The notes under the pieces: generated by a model | Database searches by the model: none | Seen by the model: only the letters and a program-made list of their open reading frames with translations | What the model was told of the DNA's origin: nothing | Assembly (NCBI RefSeq): GCF_014701095.1 | Contig: NZ_AP023439.1 | Span: forward strand, 6,436,001 to 6,500,000 | DNA from: Streptomyces tuirus | GTDB lineage: Bacteria; Actinomycetota; Actinomycetes; Streptomycetales; Streptomycetaceae | DNA length: 64,000 nt | Direction: 5' to 3' | Part shown: piece by piece, positions 59,620 to 64,000 of the stretch | Numbering within the stretch: position 1 is the first letter of the stretch | How the letters are laid out: each line of letters begins with the position of its first letter | Made by a program: the position numbers and the translations under genes

Positions 59620-60285
59620 TCAGTCCGCCGAGCGCTCCGCCGTCAGATACGCGATCACCATGTCGCCCAGCATCGCCCGGTAGTGGGCGCGCTGTGCCCC
59701 GTCGAGCAGGTCGCGGCCGAACAGCGCGCCGAAGGTGTGCCGGTTGGAGACCCGGAAGAAGCAGAAGGAGGAGATCATCGCGTGCAGGTCGACGGCGTCG
59801 ACGTCGGCCGTGAACAGGCCGGACTCCTGGCCCGACGCCAGGATCCGGCGGATCACGTCCAGGGCGGGGGAGCCGATCTTGCCGAGCTTCTCGGAGCCGG
59901 CGATGTGGTGGGCCTCGTGGATGTTCTCGATGCTGACCAGGCGGATGAAGTCCGGGTGCTGCTCGTGGTGGTCGAAGGTCAGCTCGGCCAGCCGCCGGAT
60001 CGCCGCCACCGGGTCCAGGTGGTCGACGTCGAGCTCCTGCTCGGCCTCCCGGATCACGCCGTACGCGCGCTCCAGCACGGCCGTGAACAGCTGCTCCTTG
60101 CCGCCGAAGTAGTAGTAGATCATCCGCTTGGTGGTGCGGGTGCGGGCGGCGATCTCGTCGACCCGGGCGCCGTCGTAGCCGGCCCGGGCGAACTCCTGGG
60201 TGGCGACGTCGAGGATCTCGGCCCGGGTGCGGGCGGCGTCACGGATGCGCTCGCCGGATCGTGCCGGTTCTTCGACGCTGGTCAT
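59620..60285 (-). CDS. TetR family transcriptional regulator
   Basis: The 221-residue protein has an N-terminal TetR HTH (EIAARTRTTKRMIYYYFGGK, about 45-65) and a helical ligand domain of the TetR_C type, with LTFDHHEQHPDFIRLVSIEN. It lies between the MHS gene and the shikimate genes, and probably represses both when no substrate is present. Aromatic- or shikimate-responsive TetR proteins are common in such loci. ATG 60285 starts the protein. Confidence 0.85.
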   Translation of the reverse strand: MTSVEEPARSGERIRDAARTRAEILDVATQEFARAGYDGARVDEIAARTRTTKRMIYYYFGGKEQLFTAVLERAYGVIREAEQELDVDHLDPVAAIRRLAELTFDHHEQHPDFIRLVSIENIHEAHHIAGSEKLGKIGSPALDVIRRILASGQESGLFTADVDAVDLHAMISSFCFFRVSNRHTFGALFGRDLLDGAQRAHYRAMLGDMVIAYLTAERSAD

Positions 60286-60382
60286 CAGGTTCCTTCGGGC
60301 GGAGGGTCCGGTGCCGGTGATTCTAGAAGCAGGGGCCCGTCCGGCCGTGGGGTCTTCCCCAGCTCGTTCTCGGCTGATATAG

Positions 60383-60406
60383 CTAACGTACTAGTTCGTA
60401 CATTAG
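60383..60406. promoter_or_regulatory. inverted repeat upstream of the shikimate dehydrogenase gene
   Basis: CTAACGTAC (60383-60391), a 6-base spacer and GTACATTAG (60398-60406) match in 8 of 9 arm positions. It lies 22 bases before the AroE-like start and 98 bases before the TetR start, a position suited to autoregulation and repression of the catabolic operon. Confidence 0.65.
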
Positions 60407-60427
60407 TGAGCCGCTCGGGAGGCGCGC

Positions 60428-61303
60428 GTGCCCAAGGAGTCGTATCTCGTCGGACTGATCGGTTCCGGCATCGGCCCGTCACTCAGCCCGGCGCTGCACG
60501 AGCGTGAGGCCGACCGGCAGGGCCTGCGCCTGGTGTACCGGCTGATCGACATCGACGCGCTCGGGGTGCCGCCCGAGGCGGTCGGGGACCTGCTGCGGGC
60601 CGCCCGCGACCTGGGCTTCGACGGGCTCAACATCACGCACCCCTGCAAGCAGCTCGTCATCGAGCACCTGGACGCGCTTGCCCCGCAGGCCGAGGCGCTG
60701 GGCGCGGTCAACACCGTCGTCTTCGAGGACGGGCGGGCCGTCGGCCACAACACGGACGTCACCGGCTTCGCCGCGTCCTTCGCGCGCGGGCTGCCCGACG
60801 CCCCGCTGGAGCGGGTCGTGCAGCTGGGCGCCGGAGGCGCGGGGGCGGCCGTCGCCCACGCCACGCTCACCCTCGGCGCCGGGCGGGTCACCGTAGTCGA
60901 CGCCCTGCCCGAAAGGGCCGAGACCCTGGCCGGGGCCCTGAACCGCAGCTTCGGAGAGGGCCGGGCGGCCGCCTCCGCCCCGGACCGGCAGGCCGAGCTG
61001 CTCGCCCGGGCCGACGGCATCGTGCACGCCACCCCCACCGGCATGGCCGCCCACCCCGGCCTGCCCCTGCCCGCCGAACTGCTCCACTCGGGCCTGTGGG
61101 TGGCCGAGGTGGTCTACCGCCCGCTGGAGACCGAACTGCTGCGCACCGCCCGCGCCCTGGGCTGCGCCACCCTCGACGGCGGCGGCATGGCCGCGTTCCA
61201 GGCCGCCGACGCGTTCCGCCTGTTCACCGGCCGGGAACCCGACGCCGCGCGGATGCTGGCGGACCTGACCGAACTGGCCGGGGCCGTCGGAGCTGCGAAC
61301 TAG
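60428..61303 (+). CDS. shikimate dehydrogenase family protein (catabolic)
   Basis: The 291-residue protein has the shikimate-binding SLSPALHE, the catalytic Lys74 in NITHPCK, Asp110 in HNTDVTGF, and the nucleotide motif LGAGGAGAAVA. It oxidises or reduces the shikimate/3-dehydroshikimate pair with NAD(P). Coupling to a 3-dehydroshikimate dehydratase argues for a catabolic, shikimate-oxidising role distinct from the biosynthetic AroE. GTG 60428 follows GGGAGG. Confidence 0.88.
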   Translation: MPKESYLVGLIGSGIGPSLSPALHEREADRQGLRLVYRLIDIDALGVPPEAVGDLLRAARDLGFDGLNITHPCKQLVIEHLDALAPQAEALGAVNTVVFEDGRAVGHNTDVTGFAASFARGLPDAPLERVVQLGAGGAGAAVAHATLTLGAGRVTVVDALPERAETLAGALNRSFGEGRAAASAPDRQAELLARADGIVHATPTGMAAHPGLPLPAELLHSGLWVAEVVYRPLETELLRTARALGCATLDGGGMAAFQAADAFRLFTGREPDAARMLADLTELAGAVGAAN

Positions 61304-61317
61304 AAAGAGGTACCGAC

Positions 61318-63114
61318 GTGCGTACGTCCATCGCCACCGTCTCCCTCAGCGGCTCCCTCACCGGGAAACTCGACGCCGCCGCCCGGGCCGGCTTCGACGG
61401 GGTGGAGATCTTCGAGAACGACCTGCTGGCCTGCCCCCTCACCCCCGAGGACATCCGCGCCCGCTGCGCCGACCTCGGGCTGGGCATCGACCTCTACCAG
61501 CCGATGCGCGACATCGAGGCCGTCCCCGAGGCGGAGTTCACCCGGAACCTGCGGCGGGCCCGGCACAAGTTCGAGCTGATGCGCCGGCTCGGCGCCGGCA
61601 CGGTCCTCGTCTGCTCCAGCGTCTCCCCGCAGGCGGTGGACGACGACGCCCTCGCCGCGGAGCAGCTGAGCCGGCTCGCCGATCTGGCGGCGGAGTCCGG
61701 CATCCGGGTCGCCTACGAGGCGCTCGCCTGGGGGCGGCACGTCAGTACGTACGACCACGCCTGGCGCATCGTGGAGAGGGCCGGTCACCCCGCGCTCGGC
61801 ACCTGCCTGGACAGCTTCCACATCCTCTCGCGCGGCTCGGATCCCAAGGGCATCGCGGACATCCCCGGCGAGAAGATCTTCTTCCTCCAGCTCGCCGACG
61901 CCCCGCTGCCGGCCATGGACGTCCTGCAGTGGAGCCGCCACCACCGCTGCTTCCCCGGCCAGGGCGGCTTCGACGTGGCGGGTCTGGTGCGGCACGTCCT
62001 GGCCACCGGCTACGACGGCCCGCTCTCCCTGGAGGTCTTCAACGATGTCTTCCGGCAGGCCGACGCCGGTCCGACCGCCGTCGACGCCCGGCGCTCCCTG
62101 CTGGTCCTGCAGGAGACGGTGGGCCGGGCGCCCCTGCCCGACCCCGTCGTCCCCACCGGCGTCGCCTTCGCCGAGCTGGTCACACCCGACGCCGAACCCC
62201 TCGCCGCGCTGCTCGGCTCCCTGGGCTTCACCCGGACCGCCCGCCATCGCGGCAAGCCTGTCGACCTGTGGGAGCAGGGCGAGGCCCGGGTCCTGGTCAA
62301 CACCGGCACCGCCGTCCGCCGCGACGGCACCCGGCTCGCCGCGATCGGGCTGGAGTCACCGGACCCGGCCGGAGCCGCCCGGCGGGCCGAGGCCCTGCTC
62401 GCGCCCGTCCTGCCCCGCCGCCGCGCACCGCAGGACGCCCCGCTGGAAGCGGTCGCCGCCCCCGATGGCACGGAGCTGTTCTTCTGCGCCACCGGCCGCC
62501 CGGAACTGCCCGACTGGCGGGCCGACTTCGAGACCACGGGCCTGCCTCCGGCACAGGCCGGCTTCCGGGGCATCGACCACCTCGCCCTCACCCAGCCCTG
62601 GCACCACTTCGACGAGGCGGCCCTCTTTCACCGGGGCGTGCTCGGCCTGCACGCCCAGGAGAGCGTGGACGTCGCCGACCCCTACGGCCTGATGCGCAGC
62701 CGTGCCGTCACCAACCCCGACGGCAGCGTCCGGATCGCCCTCACCGTCGGCGCCGCACCCACCGACGACACCGTCCACGCCCAGCACATCGCCCTGGCCA
62801 CCGACGACGTCGTCGCCGCGGCCCGCCGGTTCCGGGAGGCGGGCGGCAGTCTGCTGCCGGTGCCCGCGAACTACTTCGACGACCTCGCCGCCCGCTTCGA
62901 GTTCGCCGACGGCGAGCTGGAGACCTACCGCGACCTCGGCATCCTCTACGACCGTGACGACCACGGCGTCTTCCGCCACTGCTACACCCGCACCGTCGGA
63001 CGGGTCTTCTTCGAACTGGTCCAGCGCGACGGCGGCCACCGGGGCTACGGCGCCGCCAACGCCCCGGTGCGGCTGGCCGCGCAGCACACGGCACGGGCGC
63101 TCACTGGCGGCTGA
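61318..63114 (+). CDS. quiC: 3-dehydroshikimate dehydratase, QuiC1-type two-domain protein
   Basis: The 598-residue fusion has a TIM-barrel of the sugar-phosphate isomerase/AP-endonuclease type (1-275; metal-ligand strands VAYEALAWGRHVSTY, LDSFHILSRG, LQLADAP, LEVFNDVF) and a C-terminal HPPD-like VOC region (from about 285; ligand triad GIDHLAL, QHIALAT, FFELVQR). This is the architecture of Pseudomonas QuiC1, which converts 3-dehydroshikimate to protocatechuate. The role of the VOC part is unclear in the family. GTG 61318 with AAAGAGG upstream; 14 bases after the dehydrogenase gene. Confidence 0.88.
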   Translation: MRTSIATVSLSGSLTGKLDAAARAGFDGVEIFENDLLACPLTPEDIRARCADLGLGIDLYQPMRDIEAVPEAEFTRNLRRARHKFELMRRLGAGTVLVCSSVSPQAVDDDALAAEQLSRLADLAAESGIRVAYEALAWGRHVSTYDHAWRIVERAGHPALGTCLDSFHILSRGSDPKGIADIPGEKIFFLQLADAPLPAMDVLQWSRHHRCFPGQGGFDVAGLVRHVLATGYDGPLSLEVFNDVFRQADAGPTAVDARRSLLVLQETVGRAPLPDPVVPTGVAFAELVTPDAEPLAALLGSLGFTRTARHRGKPVDLWEQGEARVLVNTGTAVRRDGTRLAAIGLESPDPAGAARRAEALLAPVLPRRRAPQDAPLEAVAAPDGTELFFCATGRPELPDWRADFETTGLPPAQAGFRGIDHLALTQPWHHFDEAALFHRGVLGLHAQESVDVADPYGLMRSRAVTNPDGSVRIALTVGAAPTDDTVHAQHIALATDDVVAAARRFREAGGSLLPVPANYFDDLAARFEFADGELETYRDLGILYDRDDHGVFRHCYTRTVGRVFFELVQRDGGHRGYGAANAPVRLAAQHTARALTGG

Positions 63115-63310
63115 CGGTCCGGGTGATGCCGGTGTGACGGTGGTGGCGAGGATCCAGCCCGTGAGCACCGGGGCGGAGGAGAGCCACTGGTAGCCGTCGG
63201 TCGGCGCCCCAGGCCGCGTCCCGTGCCGGGGTCTCGTCGGCCGGGTTCCGGAGGTCCACGTCCCGCCCGCGCGGGAAGGCGCCCCGCACCCGCTCCTCGG
63301 CGGGTGTCAT
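63101..63310 (-). pseudogene. 5' remnant of an actinobacterial oxidoreductase-like/pentapeptide gene
   Basis: The 69-codon frame starts MTPAEERVRGAFPRGRDVDL and continues DAAWGADRRLPVALL. This matches, from memory, the N-terminus of a Streptomyces family of long membrane-associated oxidoreductase-like proteins that begin MTPAER and AFP+G. After about 45 residues the similarity stops and the frame ends inside the QuiC gene. It is probably a truncated leftover. Confidence 0.4.
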
Positions 63311-63383
63311 GTCGTCGGTCTCCCTCAGCGGGGACTCTGACGCGCCCGGCCGGAGGCCGGCACCTCACCTCCGGCCGGGCTCG

Positions 63384-63971
63384 TTACGCCCGGCAGTTCC
63401 ACTCCGCGATCACGGGCCGGCCGTGCTCGGTCGACAGCCGGCTGACCGTGCCGGTCTCCAGCCGGAACGACTGCCCCCGCGCCGGGGGCAGTCCCAGCCG
63501 GCGGGCCGTCAGGACGCGCAGGAAGTGGCCGTGCGCCACCAGCACCACATCGCCCTCGGGCAGCGACTTCTCCGCCCTGGCCAGCACCCGGTCGGCGCGT
63601 TCGCCGACCTCCTCGGGGGACTCGCCGGGCTCGCCGTCGGGGCCGGGCGGCGCTCCGTCGGTCCACAGGTCCCAGTCGGGGCGGGTGCGGTGAATCTCCT
63701 CGGTGGTGACGCCCTCGTAGGCGCCGTAGTGCCACTCGTGCAGGTCCGCGTCTTGCACGGCCCCCCTCAGGCCCGCGAGTTCGGCGGTGCGCACCGCGCG
63801 GCCGAGCGGGCTGGTGAGGACCAGGGCGAAGGAGCGGCCCGCGAGGAGCGGGGCGAGCGACGTGGCCTGCTCCTCACCGTGCGGGGTGAGGGGCAGGTCG
63901 GTGAAGCTGGTGTGCTGTCCGCTCCGGCTCCACTCCGTCTCGCCGTGGCGGACCAGCAGCAGATCACCCAC
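63384..63971 (-). CDS. histidine phosphatase family protein
   Basis: The 195-residue protein has the phosphohistidine motif VRHGETEWS at the N-terminus, the second catalytic His in AHGHFLRVL, and Arg/Glu in HEWHYGAYEG. It belongs to the cobC/phosphoglycerate-mutase-like branch, which dephosphorylates small phosphorylated metabolites. The substrate is unknown. The GTG start lies three bases after the stop of an upstream gene that runs in from beyond the right edge, so it is probably the second gene of an operon. Confidence 0.87.
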   Translation of the reverse strand: MGDLLLVRHGETEWSRSGQHTSFTDLPLTPHGEEQATSLAPLLAGRSFALVLTSPLGRAVRTAELAGLRGAVQDADLHEWHYGAYEGVTTEEIHRTRPDWDLWTDGAPPGPDGEPGESPEEVGERADRVLARAEKSLPEGDVVLVAHGHFLRVLTARRLGLPPARGQSFRLETGTVSRLSTEHGRPVIAEWNCRA

Positions 63972-63974
63972 GTC

Positions 63975-64000
63975 CTACGCCTTCTTCGCGGACTCGACGG
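63975..64000 (-). CDS. C-terminal end of an upstream gene (partial)
   Basis: The last bases read VESAKKA and a TAG stop (63975-63977) on the minus strand, in a codon pattern typical of a gene end. The rest lies outside the window. Only its close spacing to the histidine phosphatase can be stated. Confidence 0.4.

Noticed and set aside
1..64000. Search by eye for CRISPR arrays, insertion sequences and phage genes
   Set aside because: No regularly spaced direct repeats, transposase motifs, terminal inverted repeats with target duplications, or structural phage genes were seen.

Overview
The window looks like a chromosomal segment of a Streptomyces (or very close actinomycete). GC content is very high throughout, GTG and TTG starts are common, and four-base stop/start overlaps (ATGA, GTGA, TTGA) recur. 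It carries a complete conservon (cvnABCD), twin-arginine and lipoprotein secretion signals, a GH55 glucanase of the Streptomyces type, and a palindromic intergenic repeat that I recognise from Streptomyces genomes. There is no phage, transposase or CRISPR array. One tRNA gene, tRNA-Leu(GAG), is present.

Layout. 0-10 kb: an oxalate-catabolism locus on the minus strand (OFA-type transporter, ADP-forming acyl-CoA synthetase, formyl-CoA transferase Frc, oxalyl-CoA decarboxylase Oxc). It diverges from a second sucCD pair and an aldehyde dehydrogenase, with a perfect inverted repeat between them. 10-17 kb: DUF2254 membrane protein, tRNA-Leu, a conservon with an attached GAF gene, then a decayed patch holding a broken DNA-binding gene, a 3'-truncated secreted CdtB-like nuclease and a short truncated reading frame. 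17-23 kb: a PotABCD-type polyamine ABC transporter facing a GntR regulator that overlaps a soluble Cache-domain gene. 23-31 kb: an AcoR-like regulator facing a phenol hydroxylase / hydroxyquinol dioxygenase / maleylacetate reductase operon for resorcinol-type aromatics, then a YceI fusion gene. The hydroxylase operon and the YceI gene share the same palindromic operator. 31-34 kb: an EF-G paralogue preceded by a possible leader peptide and hairpin.

34-40.6 kb: a laminarin (beta-1,3-glucan) locus. A secreted GH55 exo-glucanase diverges from a sugar ABC transporter and a GH1 beta-glucosidase, with a CebR-like operator. 40.6-46.5 kb: mostly unrecognised small zinc-binding or hypothetical proteins, an HD hydrolase and a CooC-like ATPase with a Zur-like box. 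46.7-56.5 kb: the most unusual block. It contains a CDP-alcohol phosphatidyltransferase, an MDR reductase, a 6-pyruvoyltetrahydropterin synthase (PTPS) homologue, a glycosyltransferase, a methyltransferase, an LPG-synthase-type membrane protein, a creatininase-family amidohydrolase, a GTP cyclohydrolase II paralogue with the diagnostic Tyr-to-Met change of FAPy-forming enzymes, and a LYS1-type plus LYS9-type saccharopine dehydrogenase pair. This reads as an uncharacterised pathway starting from GTP through an archaeal-like FAPy step. 56.5-64 kb: a serine hydrolase, then a shikimate-to-protocatechuate locus (MHS transporter, TetR regulator, AroE-like dehydrogenase, QuiC-type 3-dehydroshikimate dehydratase), a gene remnant and a histidine phosphatase.

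Taken together the region is a catabolic, niche-adaptation segment (oxalate, polyamines, hydroxyquinol, laminarin, shikimate) with one enigmatic biosynthetic cluster. Functions are assigned by reading motifs and by memory of families. No search was run.
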